Shown one piece after another: positions 16,481 to 25,103 of a stretch of DNA of 54,139 nt. Origin of the DNA: an uncultured Opitutales bacterium (lineage in GTDB: Bacteria; Verrucomicrobiota; Verrucomicrobiia; Opitutales; Intestinicryptomonadaceae). The stretch lies in NCBI GenBank assembly GCA_944389315.1, contig CALXLX010000031.1:1-54139 (forward strand), given 5' to 3'. The notes under the pieces are model-generated. The model was not told the DNA's origin. It searched no databases and saw only the letters and a list, made by a program, of their open reading frames with translations. The number at the start of each line of letters is the position of its first letter. Position 1 is the first letter of the stretch. The translations under genes were made by a program, and so were the position numbers.

Positions 16481-17044
16481 CTACGCCTCAAAGAGCACTT
16501 TGAAGGCTATGGCAACAAGCACTGCGCCTCCGAACATTTCCGCCCGGCCCTTTAGAATGCGCTCCAGCTTTGTCCCCAAAAAGCAGCCGAAAAGCGACAC
16601 CGCAAAAGTGACTATCCCTATCGCCAAAGCGGGCTCCCATATCTGGATTTTCCTGCACGCTATGCTCACCCCGACGGCCAAAGCGTCTATGCTCGTGGCT
16701 ATGGCAAGCATGAATATCAGCCTTATGTCCGACGGATCCGCATATTTTGACACGGGGCGGTTCTCGTCGCCGCAGAGGGAGTCCTTAATCATTTTCAGCC
16801 CGATAACCAGGAGTATCCCAAAGGCTATCCAGTGGTCGAAGGACTCTATGAACTTGTAGGCAATCTCGCTGGCGCCGTAGCCTAATATGGGCATCATGCA
16901 TTGGAAAAAACCGAAAAATGCCGCTATTATAAAGGCGTTCTTTGCGGGCAGGGCGCGTCCGGACGCCGCGGCGAAGCAAACGGATACCGCAAAGGCGTCC
17001 ATGGAGAGGGCCAAGCCCGTAAATATCGACTCCGTTATTCCCAT
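16481..17044 (-). CDS. mntP: Manganese efflux pump MntP (YebN)
   Basis: The protein has 187 aa with six membrane segments in two inverted halves. Each half carries the family motif: LALSMDAFAVSVCFA (Asp16) and IATSIDALAVGVSIAC. These acidic residues line the metal path. It exports Mn2+ from the cytoplasm. No yybP-ykoY riboswitch was seen in the short gap to the divergent epimerase gene. Confidence 0.93.
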   Translation of the reverse strand: MGITESIFTGLALSMDAFAVSVCFAAASGRALPAKNAFIIAAFFGFFQCMMPILGYGASEIAYKFIESFDHWIAFGILLVIGLKMIKDSLCGDENRPVSKYADPSDIRLIFMLAIATSIDALAVGVSIACRKIQIWEPALAIGIVTFAVSLFGCFLGTKLERILKGRAEMFGGAVLVAIAFKVLFEA

Positions 17045-17096
17045 ATTTCGTCGGATTTTCTAAATAGAGGGCTTTTTAACAAGTCATTTTTCAAAA

Positions 17097-18041
17097 ATGT
17101 TTGCCAAAATTTTCGGCGGGCATTTTTTTAGGGGCATGTCAGGAATAAGGAGCATGTACCGTAGGTGGAAGGTTGGAGCGTCGGAATTTTCCGCCGACAT
17201 TGCGCGCGGGGCGAGGTTGCTGTCTTGGGACGTAAATCTTGCGGGGGGGCTCAAGCGCCGGGTGATACTTCCGCCCTCGTCCATAGACGCCGAGACCCTG
17301 CCGGAGGCGCACGGCGGCAACCCCATATTATTCCCGTTCGCGGGAAGGCAATTTGCCGACGGAAAGCCAGACTTTTGGAAGGGCAAAAATTCCGCCTCAA
17401 GGCCCATGCCGATGCACGGCTTTGCGAGAAATTCCACATTTGAACCCCTGGAAATCTCCGAGGACGGATTCTGCGCCATCCTTGTTCCTGACGATTCCGT
17501 AAGGGAGTATTACCCGTTCGACTTTCAATTCAGGGTGTCATACGCATTTTCGGAGCTTTCCCTGATATGCGACCTGACACTTTGCAACAATTCCTCCTTC
17601 CCGATCCCATGGGCTGCAGGCAACCATTTTTATTTCGCGCTTCCCTGGATAGATTCCACCACCCGCGCTGACTACATCTTAAATATAGACGCTAAAAAGC
17701 AATATGCATATTCGCCTGACGGAAATCTTATAGAAACGGATTTCCTCAAGACGCCCCAGTTTTCCGACGACATGGTAAACCGCATATTCATGCGCCTTAA
17801 GACGAACAAGTTTTCCTTCGGGCCAAAGAGCGGGGAGGAAAATGTGACCGTGACGGTGGGGGCCTCTGCGCGCCCGCCGGCTCAGACGAGCGTTGTCACC
17901 TGGACTTTGTCAGACTCCAGCCCCTATTTTTGCGTGGAGCCGTGGATGGGCCCGCCGAATGCATCGTCGCATAAGAACGGCCTTTCGTGGGTGGGGGCCG
18001 GGGAGTCGGAGACGTTCTCCACCATGGTAAGCTTGGCGTAG
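17097..18041 (+). CDS. Aldose 1-epimerase family protein
   Basis: The protein has 314 aa from the first ATG. The starts at 17136 and 17154 are equally credible: 17154 has AGGA nine bases upstream and lies closer to the family N-terminus, while 17097 has no binding site. NPILFPFAGR, MHGFARNS and AGNHFYFALPW (the His of the catalytic pair), and the late Glu in FCVEPWMGPPNA, are the family's conserved features. It interconverts sugar anomers, either free aldoses or hexose phosphates; the pattern does not settle which. It heads a plus-strand operon with the EamA transporter (8-base gap) and dtd. Confidence 0.88.
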   Translation: MFAKIFGGHFFRGMSGIRSMYRRWKVGASEFSADIARGARLLSWDVNLAGGLKRRVILPPSSIDAETLPEAHGGNPILFPFAGRQFADGKPDFWKGKNSASRPMPMHGFARNSTFEPLEISEDGFCAILVPDDSVREYYPFDFQFRVSYAFSELSLICDLTLCNNSSFPIPWAAGNHFYFALPWIDSTTRADYILNIDAKKQYAYSPDGNLIETDFLKTPQFSDDMVNRIFMRLKTNKFSFGPKSGEENVTVTVGASARPPAQTSVVTWTLSDSSPYFCVEPWMGPPNASSHKNGLSWVGAGESETFSTMVSLA

Positions 18042-18049
18042 AATAGGCT

Positions 18050-18940
18050 ATGGAGGCTCTACTTATTGCCGCTCCGTTCGTGTCGGCGTTCCTGTATGCG
18101 CTTGCCTCCATGTTCCTGAAGCGCGCGGCGAACTCGGGGATAGGGCCGGCGGCAATGTGCTTTTGTTTCAATGCCTTTGTCTCTGCGGTATATGCGCCTG
18201 TCCTGCTTCTAACTTACGATAGCGGCACCGCGGAAATGTTGTGGATAGTTGGAACCTGCACGGTTCTTTTTCTGCTCGGGCAGATATGCACATATTTGTG
18301 CGTGTATGTGGGCGATGTATCTATAATGAATCCCGTCATGGGCGCAAAAGTGCTCGTAGTGGCTCTTATAGCGTATTTGGTAGTGGGCATACCCATGCCT
18401 TCTGCGTGGGTATGGGCGGCTTTCATCTGCGCGGCCGCGATTTTCACAATGGGCTTTTCCGGCCTAAAAGATGCGGGTAGAACATTTGCCACCGTAGTTA
18501 TGGCCTTGCTAACCTGCCTATTCTACGGCACGGTTGACGTCGTAATGCAACTCTATGCCCCCAAAATGGGAGTTCTGTTTTTCATATCGGCGCTGAGCGT
18601 ATCCCTGCTGCCGGCTTCGCTGCCCTTGCTGCCCTGGGCCCTTAAGGATTTTAAGCGCGGGGCCGGAGCGGGAGTGAAATGGCTCTATGCAGGCATACCC
18701 ATGATAGTAATCCAGGACATATTGTTCTGCCTGTCGCTTTCCCTCTCAAAGGGCGGTGCGGTGGCGGTAAATATCCTCTATTCCACCCGCGGGCTTTGGA
18801 GCATATTCCTCGTTTGGGCTCTCGGGGCGCATTTCGCAAACCGCGAGGCCCTCGACGCCGGGCGTGGCGCTTTCTTGCGCCGCACGGCCGGCGCGTTTAT
18901 GTTGCTTATTTCCGTGGTTATGGTATTGGTGTGCGAATAG
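18050..18940 (+). CDS. EamA/DMT-superfamily transporter
   Basis: The protein has 296 aa with about ten membrane segments arranged as two repeats, the standard size for drug/metabolite transporters. The N-terminal repeat includes FLYALASMFLKRAANSGIGPA and DVSIMNPVMGAKVLVVALIAYLVVG; the second includes GGAVAVNILYSTRGLWSIFLVWAL. The substrate is unknown. It sits between the aldose epimerase and dtd. Confidence 0.82.
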   Translation: MEALLIAAPFVSAFLYALASMFLKRAANSGIGPAAMCFCFNAFVSAVYAPVLLLTYDSGTAEMLWIVGTCTVLFLLGQICTYLCVYVGDVSIMNPVMGAKVLVVALIAYLVVGIPMPSAWVWAAFICAAAIFTMGFSGLKDAGRTFATVVMALLTCLFYGTVDVVMQLYAPKMGVLFFISALSVSLLPASLPLLPWALKDFKRGAGAGVKWLYAGIPMIVIQDILFCLSLSLSKGGAVAVNILYSTRGLWSIFLVWALGAHFANREALDAGRGAFLRRTAGAFMLLISVVMVLVCE

Positions 18941-18953
18941 AAATTTTAACAAT

Positions 18954-19421
18954 ATGAGAGCGGTGATTCAAAGGGTGTCGGAAGCGTCTGTGGACGTCGT
19001 GGAAAACGGCGCGGCAAGGCGCACGGGAAGCATAGGCGCCGGGCTGGTTGTCCTCCTTGCGGTGGAGAACGGAGACTCGGCGGCGGACGCGCAGTGGCTG
19101 GTTCAAAAAATAGTTTCCATGCGCATATTTGAGGACGAAAACGGCAAGATGAATCTGCCGCTTGACCTCAAAAGCGGGGAAATTTTGCTCGTCAGCCAGT
19201 TTACGCTTTTCGGGAATATGAAGAAGGGCAACAGGCCGTCTTTCAACCGCAGCGCGCCGCCCGAAGTGTCTATCCCGCTGTACGAGGAGTTTTCCAGACT
19301 CCTGGAGCAGAGCACGGGAAAGTTTCCCCAGAGGGGGGAGTTCGGCGCTATGATGAATCTGCATCTTGTAAACGACGGCCCGGTGACGATAATTCTGGAT
19401 TCAAAAAACCGCGAGTTGTAG
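18954..19421 (+). CDS. dtd: D-aminoacyl-tRNA deacylase
   Basis: The protein has 155 aa from the ATG at 18954. A longer in-frame reading starting at 18864 overlaps the transporter gene and is not expected. MRAVIQRVSEASVDV is the typical DTD N-terminus, SQFTLFG (81-87) carries the active-site Thr, and NDGPVTIILDS carries the Gly-cisPro motif. It hydrolyses D-amino acids from mischarged tRNA. It is the last gene of the epimerase-transporter-dtd group. Confidence 0.96.
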   Translation: MRAVIQRVSEASVDVVENGAARRTGSIGAGLVVLLAVENGDSAADAQWLVQKIVSMRIFEDENGKMNLPLDLKSGEILLVSQFTLFGNMKKGNRPSFNRSAPPEVSIPLYEEFSRLLEQSTGKFPQRGEFGAMMNLHLVNDGPVTIILDSKNREL

Positions 19422-19503
19422 CGCAGGGCAAGGGGGTATTTCCCGTAAATATGGGGCGCAGCCGCGGCTTGTGCGGCCGCGAAACCCTCCGGGGAAATAT
19501 TGT

Positions 19504-19533
19504 TTGAATCGGGAGGGAAATTTGTCTTATAAA
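19504..19533 (+). promoter_or_regulatory. Sigma70-like promoter of htpG
   Basis: ttgaat (19504-19509), an 18-base spacer and tataaa (19528-19533). The predicted start near 19540 gives a leader of about 50 bases. No heat-shock (sigma32) consensus was seen. Confidence 0.6.
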
Positions 19534-19545
19534 ATACGGGAAAGG

Positions 19546-19559
19546 CCGATAATTATCGG
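19546..19559. promoter_or_regulatory. 14-bp perfect palindrome, possible operator of htpG
   Basis: CCGATAATTATCGG is a perfect palindrome just downstream of the predicted htpG transcription start. Its core GATAATTATC recurs at 51591-51600 over the predicted -10 region of the HU gene. Confidence 0.4.
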
Positions 19560-19589
19560 AAGCTTTTTCAATAGATTTTACGAATCAAG

Positions 19590-21425
19590 ATGAAATACGA
19601 ATTCAAAGCGGAAGTCAGGCAGGTGCTTGACATAGTTATAAACTCGCTCTATACGGACAAGGAGATATTCGTCAGGGAGCTTGTATCGAACGCCTCGGAC
19701 GCGTCGGGGAAACTGCGTTTTCTAAAGCTGTCCGGCAAAGAGATTGCAGATCCGGACGCGGAGCTTAAGATAGAGGTCGGCTGCGACGACAAAGAGGGGA
19801 CTGTTTGGGTTGAGGATTTCGGCGTGGGCATGACTGAAAAGGAGCTGATGGAAAATCTCGGCACCATAGCACATTCCGGCTCCAAGGCGTTTTTGGAAGC
19901 GCTAAAAGACTCCAAGGGGGAACTGGGAGACAGGCTGATAGGGCAGTTTGGCGTCGGCTTTTACAGCGTGTTTATGGTTTCGGACAAAGTGGAGGTGGAA
20001 ACCCGCTCTTACGACCTTTCCTCAAAGCCGCTTAAGTGGTCTTGCGACGGTTCCGCCGAGTTTGAAATATCCGAAGGCTCCAGAAGCGTGCGCGGCACAA
20101 AGATAACCGTGCATCTGAAGAAGGATTTTCTCGAGTTTGCCGACAAATACAGGCTGCGCTCCATATTGGACAAGTACAGCGTCTTCGTGGAGTATCCGCT
20201 CTTTTTGAACGGGGAGAAGCTCGAGACCATGCAGCCGGTTTGGCTGAAGGGAAAGTCCGACGTCAAGCCCGAGGAGTACGAGGCGTTTTACAAGTTCCGC
20301 GAGCATACGTCCGAGGCCCCGTTAGATTGGGTGCATTTCAGCTCTGACGCACCGATAGCGCTGAATGCGCTGGTGTATGTTCCGCCCGTAAACGGCGAGA
20401 GGCTCGGGTTCGGCAAGGTCAAGTGCAACGTCGGGTTGTACTGCAAGAAAATACTCATAGACGCGCATCCCGAGAATCTCCTGCCCGATTGGATGCGTTT
20501 CGCAAAGGGCGTTGTTGATTCCGCGGATCTGCCGCTTAACATATCCCGCGAAAGCATGCAGGATTCCGCCCTTGTTTCTAAGATAGGCCGCATAGTGGTG
20601 AAGAAGTTTGTGCGCCACATATCGGATTTGTCCAAGAAGGATCCTGAGAAATTCTCTAAGATAATGAAGACATTCGGGAATTTCTTCAAGGAGGGAGCCG
20701 CTATGGACTTTGAGCACAGCCCCGAGCTTAGAAAGCTGCTGCGCTTTGAATCCAGCAGCTTGGAGGCCGGCAAGCAGACCTCTTTCGAAGACTATGTCTC
20801 GCGCATGAAAGACGGGCAAAAGAGCATATTCTACGCCTACGGGCCCGACAGGCGGACGATAGAGTCCGCCCCCTATCTTGAAGCCTTCAAGGCTCGCGGG
20901 ATAGAGGTGCTGTTTTTGTACGAGCCTATAGACACTTTTGTCCTGTCCAATCTGGGAGATTTCGACGGCAAGAAGTTTGAGGCGATAGATTCTGCGGACA
21001 TAGATCTTCCCGAGGCGCCCGCCGCGGAGGGCGAGTCCTTGCCTAAGGAGGATATGGAATCGCTTTGCGAATGGATAAAGTCTAAGCTCGGAGCAGACAG
21101 GGTTGCCGAGGTTTGCGCGGGGACCCGCCTGACGGAGAGCCCGGCTGCGGCGCTAAATGCTGATCCGATAAATCCGTCCATGCGCCGCATAATGAGGCTG
21201 ATGAATCCGGAGGATGATCTTCCCCAGCCTAAGGTGAAGTTCGAGATAAACCCGCGCAGCGCCGTCATAAAGAATCTGAACGAGATTCGCTCTAAGGACG
21301 AGGCCCTTGCGGTTTTAGTGCTCGAGCAGCTATTCGACGATTCCATGCTCTCCGCGGGCCTGCTGGAGAATCCCCAGTCTATGGCCTCGCGCATAAACCG
21401 CATTCTTGAACGCGTGAAGCCCTGA
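19590..21425 (+). CDS. htpG: Hsp90-family molecular chaperone HtpG
   Basis: The protein has 611 aa, normal for bacterial HtpG. The N-terminal ATPase domain has SLYTDKEIFVRELVSNASDA (ATP-binding Glu and Asn), EDFGVGMTEKEL, GTIAHSGSKAFLEAL and IGQFGVGFYSVFMV. The middle domain has DLPLNISRESMQ, and the C-terminal dimerisation domain has MRRIMRLM. It binds and remodels client proteins. Codon usage is extreme for isoleucine: of 32 Ile codons I read 29 ATA, 3 ATT and no ATC. Its own promoter and terminator make it monocistronic. Confidence 0.98.
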   Translation: MKYEFKAEVRQVLDIVINSLYTDKEIFVRELVSNASDASGKLRFLKLSGKEIADPDAELKIEVGCDDKEGTVWVEDFGVGMTEKELMENLGTIAHSGSKAFLEALKDSKGELGDRLIGQFGVGFYSVFMVSDKVEVETRSYDLSSKPLKWSCDGSAEFEISEGSRSVRGTKITVHLKKDFLEFADKYRLRSILDKYSVFVEYPLFLNGEKLETMQPVWLKGKSDVKPEEYEAFYKFREHTSEAPLDWVHFSSDAPIALNALVYVPPVNGERLGFGKVKCNVGLYCKKILIDAHPENLLPDWMRFAKGVVDSADLPLNISRESMQDSALVSKIGRIVVKKFVRHISDLSKKDPEKFSKIMKTFGNFFKEGAAMDFEHSPELRKLLRFESSSLEAGKQTSFEDYVSRMKDGQKSIFYAYGPDRRTIESAPYLEAFKARGIEVLFLYEPIDTFVLSNLGDFDGKKFEAIDSADIDLPEAPAAEGESLPKEDMESLCEWIKSKLGADRVAEVCAGTRLTESPAAALNADPINPSMRRIMRLMNPEDDLPQPKVKFEINPRSAVIKNLNEIRSKDEALAVLVLEQLFDDSMLSAGLLENPQSMASRINRILERVKP

Positions 21426-21450
21426 TGCTTTTTAGTTTTTAGCGTTTGCG

Positions 21451-21482
21451 GGCGGTTCGCGGCATGGGCGGACCGCCTTTTT
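21451..21482 (+). terminator. Intrinsic terminator of htpG
   Basis: ggcggttcg (21451-21459) pairs with cggaccgcc (21469-21477), 9 bp with one G-T pair, followed by five T. Confidence 0.85.
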
Positions 21483-21495
21483 ATTTAAGAAATTG

Positions 21496-21526
21496 TTGAC
21501 GAGCCGATTGGGCGGTATTTTATCTT
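21496..21526 (+). promoter_or_regulatory. Possible manA promoter
   Basis: ttgacg (21496-21501) and tatctt (21521-21526) with a 19-base spacer; tatttt at 21516 is an alternative -10. It would leave a leader of only a few bases before the ATG at 21539. Confidence 0.35.
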
Positions 21527-21538
21527 TTTAGAGTAGAA

Positions 21539-22486
21539 ATGGACCCGATCGTCTTCAAATACGTCCCCGTGGAGAGAATATGGGGTGGGAACGCCCTATG
21601 CGAAAAATTCCACAGGGATGTTCCGATGAACGCCAGGATAGGCGAGACATGGGATCTGTCCGACAACGGCAAGGTAAATTCCGTGGTGGCGTCCGGCAAA
21701 TACGCGGGGGCTACTTTGCGCCGGCTTATAAAGGAGCATTGCCTGGAAATTATGGGGCCGGGGTGGAATCCTGACGCGGAGTTTCCCATACTTGTGAAAT
21801 GGCTGGATTGCGAGAAGCCCATCAGCGTCCAGGTTCACCCCACGGCGCGCGTCGCCGAAAAGTACGCAGACAGGGTAAAGGACGAGTGCTGGTATGTTGC
21901 CTCCTGCGGGGATGCGGGCAAAGCGGAGGCCATAGTGGGCCTGAAAGACGGGGTCTCTGAGGAGGATTTTAAAAGGGGCGCGCACGGCGCGGCAGTTTTG
22001 GATTGCCTGCAGCGCGTGTCGTTGTCGGAAGGGGACGGCATTTTTCTCCCTACGGGGACGGTGCATTCCATAGTATCTCCCGCTCTCATATACGAGGTTC
22101 AGCAGAATTCCGACAGCGCTTACCGCGTGTACGACTGGGACAGGGTCGGCCCCGACGGCAGGTCCAGGCCTCTGCATATAGACAAGTTTCTCGAGACGGT
22201 GGAGTTCCCGGTTGAGAATCCAGTTCCTGTACGCGGAGTTGAAAACGGAGTGATATGTAAATCCCGGCATTTTACCGAGTCAGTCCGCACGCTTTCTGCG
22301 GGGCGGGGGCTTTCGTTTGAAGCATGTGTCCAGCCGCGGATTTTGACGGTGCTATCGGGCTGCGTATCAAGCGGCGGCGGAGCCGCGCTCAAAGCTTTCG
22401 ACACGGTTTTGCTGCCCTATGCCGGGGCGTTTGAATTTATAGCCAGAGAAGAATCTAAACTGATAATCACGGAGGATTTCCTGTGA
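21539..22486 (+). CDS. manA: Mannose-6-phosphate isomerase, class I
   Basis: The protein has 315 aa. It opens with FKYVPVERIWGGNAL and has GETWDLSD, then SVQVHPT (98-101, two metal ligands with His), DECWYV (Glu ligand) and the late PTGTVHSI (His ligand). These four residues bind zinc. The short form resembles the Bacillus-type enzyme. It interconverts mannose-6-P and fructose-6-P, which feeds GDP-mannose or mannose use. The GTG start of the next gene overlaps its stop by four bases. Confidence 0.94.
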   Translation: MDPIVFKYVPVERIWGGNALCEKFHRDVPMNARIGETWDLSDNGKVNSVVASGKYAGATLRRLIKEHCLEIMGPGWNPDAEFPILVKWLDCEKPISVQVHPTARVAEKYADRVKDECWYVASCGDAGKAEAIVGLKDGVSEEDFKRGAHGAAVLDCLQRVSLSEGDGIFLPTGTVHSIVSPALIYEVQQNSDSAYRVYDWDRVGPDGRSRPLHIDKFLETVEFPVENPVPVRGVENGVICKSRHFTESVRTLSAGRGLSFEACVQPRILTVLSGCVSSGGGAALKAFDTVLLPYAGAFEFIAREESKLIITEDFL

Positions 22487-23163
22487 GAATGCGTATTTTT
22501 AAAAACATGTTTGGGCGTATGAGGAGGGATCCCGTAGGGTTTCTCGTCTCGGTTTTGGCGACTTTGTCGGTATTTTTTGCGGCGGCGGCTTTGTTTGTTT
22601 TCTTCGCCTTCGGGGTATATTTTCCGTCGTTTTTCTGCGGGAGAATAACGGAGTCAACCGGCTTTTCTGTGAATCCGCAGGACTCTTTCATAAACATTTA
22701 CACCGGGGAATGTTCGTTTAAAAATATCGTGGTGGACAATCCGTCGGAGTTTGGAAATGCAAATTTCGCGAAAGTTTCCGACCTGAACTTGAAAATTTCC
22801 ATTCCCGATTTCATCTTCCGCGGGGTTATAAATATCAGAAGCATAGATTGCAACATCGAGAGGCTATCCTGCATAATAAACATAGAAAACGAATATAACC
22901 TTAAGGTCTTTGTGGACGCCATGAGCCGTTGTACGGAGGTTCCCTCAGGGGGAATCCAGCAGGTAAGGGTGAGAATAGGATCCTACGATTACAAGAACAT
23001 CACCGAGGGCGACAGCGTCCAATGGAGCAGAAAGATGTCTTTCGATTTTGCCCGCTCCGGGGTGGATTCCCGGCAGTTGTTTAAGGACTTTTCCGAGGCG
23101 TTAGACGCGGCGGGGGCGTCGTTTATATCGAAGGCGTTTATAGAGGGCGGGGAAAATCTATAG
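22483..23163 (+). CDS. Membrane-anchored AsmA-like protein
   Basis: The protein has 226 aa from a GTG at 22483 overlapping the manA stop (GTGA), with GGAGGA six bases upstream. An ATG at 22489 is possible. One N-terminal transmembrane segment (about 18-45) is followed by a beta-rich exported part. The stretch from SFKNIVVDNPSEFGNANFAKVSDLNLKIS to DFIFRGVINIRSIDCNIERLSCIINIEN follows the AsmA/DUF748 pattern of proteins related to lipid transport and outer-membrane homeostasis. It is much shorter than AsmA and covers only an N-terminal module. The call is by pattern only. Confidence 0.6.
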   Translation: MRMRIFKNMFGRMRRDPVGFLVSVLATLSVFFAAAALFVFFAFGVYFPSFFCGRITESTGFSVNPQDSFINIYTGECSFKNIVVDNPSEFGNANFAKVSDLNLKISIPDFIFRGVINIRSIDCNIERLSCIINIENEYNLKVFVDAMSRCTEVPSGGIQQVRVRIGSYDYKNITEGDSVQWSRKMSFDFARSGVDSRQLFKDFSEALDAAGASFISKAFIEGGENL

Positions 23164-23168
23164 CGTTT

Positions 23169-23753
23169 ATGAATATTGTGGTTTTTGCAAGCGGGGCCGG
23201 GTCGAACGCGGCTTGTCTGTTTAGGGACGGGGCCCGGGGAAGGTTCGGCGGGGCGAAGTTTTTTCTCGTCAGCGACAATCCAGACTCCGGCGCTTTGCGC
23301 GCGGCCCGCGAAATGGGCATAGAGTCCATAACTTTCAACCCCGGGGCGCCGGGCGCGAGAATTTCTCCAGATGCCGCCGGGCGCTTGCTTGAGGCGTTGG
23401 AAAAGATAAATCCGACTCTCGTCGTTCTGGCGGGATTCATGCGCATTATGCCTTCGGCGATTGTTCGCGCGTTTGACGGGCGCATGATAAACCTGCACCC
23501 AAGCCTTCTGCCGCTTTACAAGGGCAAAGATTCCATAAGGCGCGCTTTTGAAGCCGGGGAGAAAATCACCGGGTGCACGGTCCACTATGTTTCCGACGAA
23601 CTCGACGGCGGCAAGATAATAGCCCAAAAGCCTGTGGAGATTTTGCCCGGAGACTCTGTCGAATCTCTGACTCAGAGGGTTCACGCGGCCGAGCACGAAT
23701 TGCTGGGATCCGTCGTCGAAAAGCTGATTATAGGCCGGGAGGCTCGCCTTTAG
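23169..23753 (+). CDS. purN: Phosphoribosylglycinamide formyltransferase
   Basis: The protein has 194 aa. It opens with IVVFASGAGSNAACL (phosphate-binding loop) and carries LAGFMRIM, then INLHPSLLPLYKG with Asn108 and His110, and TGCTVHYVSDELDGG with the catalytic Asp. It formylates GAR with 10-formyl-THF in purine synthesis. The segment DSIRRAFEAG replaces the usual AHRQALEAG. It follows the AsmA-like gene by 5 bases, probably in one message from manA. Confidence 0.95.
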   Translation: MNIVVFASGAGSNAACLFRDGARGRFGGAKFFLVSDNPDSGALRAAREMGIESITFNPGAPGARISPDAAGRLLEALEKINPTLVVLAGFMRIMPSAIVRAFDGRMINLHPSLLPLYKGKDSIRRAFEAGEKITGCTVHYVSDELDGGKIIAQKPVEILPGDSVESLTQRVHAAEHELLGSVVEKLIIGREARL

Positions 23754-23792
23754 GGCGCATTTGCGGGGGGCGTGCCTCTCGCGGGGCTAAAT

Positions 23793-23819
23793 AAGGGCCC
23801 GCGGCTTTGCGGCCTTTTT
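23793..23819. terminator. Terminator between purN and the convergent 399-aa gene
   Basis: The hairpin aagggcc-c-gc / gc-ggccttt (23793-23817, one bulge, six-base loop) is followed by T on the plus strand. On the minus strand it is followed by a weaker CTTATTT. Confidence 0.55.
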
Positions 23820-23884
23820 CCCATGCGCGGTTGCGGGCCATATCAGCAGCGGCAAGCGCAATTCAAAATTTCTCCGTCTGGATT

Positions 23885-25084
23885 TCAGTTTCCATAGATT
23901 TTTCTCAAGAGCTTTTGCGATACTTCAAAAAGCTCGTCGAGGAACTTGGGGTCTGCGGAGAGAGCTTCGGCATTGGCGCGCAATATGTACGCCGAATCTG
24001 ACGGATAGGGCCGCGACAAAAGCGTCTCTACAGCTCTTTCCCTCATGTCGGCGTTCGCGAAGCCCAAGGACAGATAGCGGCAGTAGTTCGTGCCGTTGAG
24101 AGCCATGCCGTCTACAAAATCTTTTTTTGAAGCCTCGTTTGCAAAATAGTCCTGCAATTTTTCCTTACCAAGAAAGTGGGCGTGGGCTATGGCCAGGGGA
24201 TAGTAATATTTGCTCCAATTCTTCACTCCCCACTTGAAGCGGGTTCCCAGCGCGAGATATTTCATGCCGAACTCGTATTTCCCGAGATTTTCCGCCCTGA
24301 GATTCTCGTTTGCGGCCAGCAATAACTTTATCTTCTTGGACAAAGCAATGTCCTTGGCGGGAATGTTCTTCCCGCTTGCAAAAGCCTTCATGGCGCTATT
24401 GAAAGACGGCTTTGAAACGCCGCGGCATAGGAGGAAAAGTTTGTCCTCATCGTGGTTTATGTTGGAGAGAGCGAATAGAAAAACGTCGGGAGCGTCGGCC
24501 TGCATGGCTATGTCTGCTATTGTCTTTGCGGCGGCCCGTCTTGTCGCCTGGTTTCTCTCCGTCAAAAATGTCTTTTGCGCCGCGTCTATGAACTTGCCCG
24601 CGTCTTCTTCGGCTCCCGCGGCCCGCAATTTAAGGGCGCATGCAAACATGAGGACGGCCCTGCGCGCCCCGTTGGCAACCCTCAGCAAATTCTGCGAACA
24701 TTCCTGCGCGGACTTCTGGGGATCTGAAAAATCGTCGGCCATAATTTTTTCAAGAGAGCTTAGCATGAAATATTCGGCCATAAATTGAGGGTGGGATATC
24801 TTTGTCAGAGCTTCGTTTCTAGCCTTTAAGTCTCCGTTTAGCTCGCGGGCCAGGGCCAGGCTCGAGTACATGTCGGAAAGGTAGTAGGGATTCTCCGTTC
24901 TGGATATTGCCTTTTCTATGAGATCCGCCCTGCGGTTTTTTGCCGCGCTTTTGCAGAATACGGCCTCCGCGAGCTCTATGTCGTCGCGCGGCTTCATCTC
25001 CGGCAAGGAGCATATGTACGCGCAAAGCAGGACCGCGACCGCGACCGCGCCAAGATACATCAGAACCTTAAGAAAGTTTTTCAT
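23885..25084 (-). CDS. Unrecognised membrane-anchored helical protein
   Basis: The protein has 399 aa from the ATG at 25084; a longer in-frame start at 25141 would overlap the preceding gene. A single N-terminal membrane segment or uncleaved signal (VLMYLGAVAVAVLLCAYICS) is followed by an all-helical, Ala/Leu-rich domain that suggests TPR- or HEAT-like solenoid repeats, for example ALARELNGDLKARNEALTKI, ACALKLRAAGAEEDAGKFID and RAVETLLSRPYPSDSAYILRA. No enzymatic motif is visible. It starts 19 bases after the DUF4838 gene and looks like the last member of that operon. I do not recognise a family. Confidence 0.7.
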   Translation of the reverse strand: MKNFLKVLMYLGAVAVAVLLCAYICSLPEMKPRDDIELAEAVFCKSAAKNRRADLIEKAISRTENPYYLSDMYSSLALARELNGDLKARNEALTKISHPQFMAEYFMLSSLEKIMADDFSDPQKSAQECSQNLLRVANGARRAVLMFACALKLRAAGAEEDAGKFIDAAQKTFLTERNQATRRAAAKTIADIAMQADAPDVFLFALSNINHDEDKLFLLCRGVSKPSFNSAMKAFASGKNIPAKDIALSKKIKLLLAANENLRAENLGKYEFGMKYLALGTRFKWGVKNWSKYYYPLAIAHAHFLGKEKLQDYFANEASKKDFVDGMALNGTNYCRYLSLGFANADMRERAVETLLSRPYPSDSAYILRANAEALSADPKFLDELFEVSQKLLRKIYGN

Positions 25085-25103
25085 GCGTTGGGGAAACGTT
25101 TTT

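Noticed and set aside
17045..17096. yybP-ykoY manganese riboswitch before mntP
   Set aside because: Only 52 bases separate mntP from the divergent epimerase gene and no such structure fits.
18864..18953. Longer start for dtd within the EamA gene
   Set aside because: The protein's conserved N-terminus begins at the ATG at 18954, and the extension would be antisense-like sequence of the previous gene's end.
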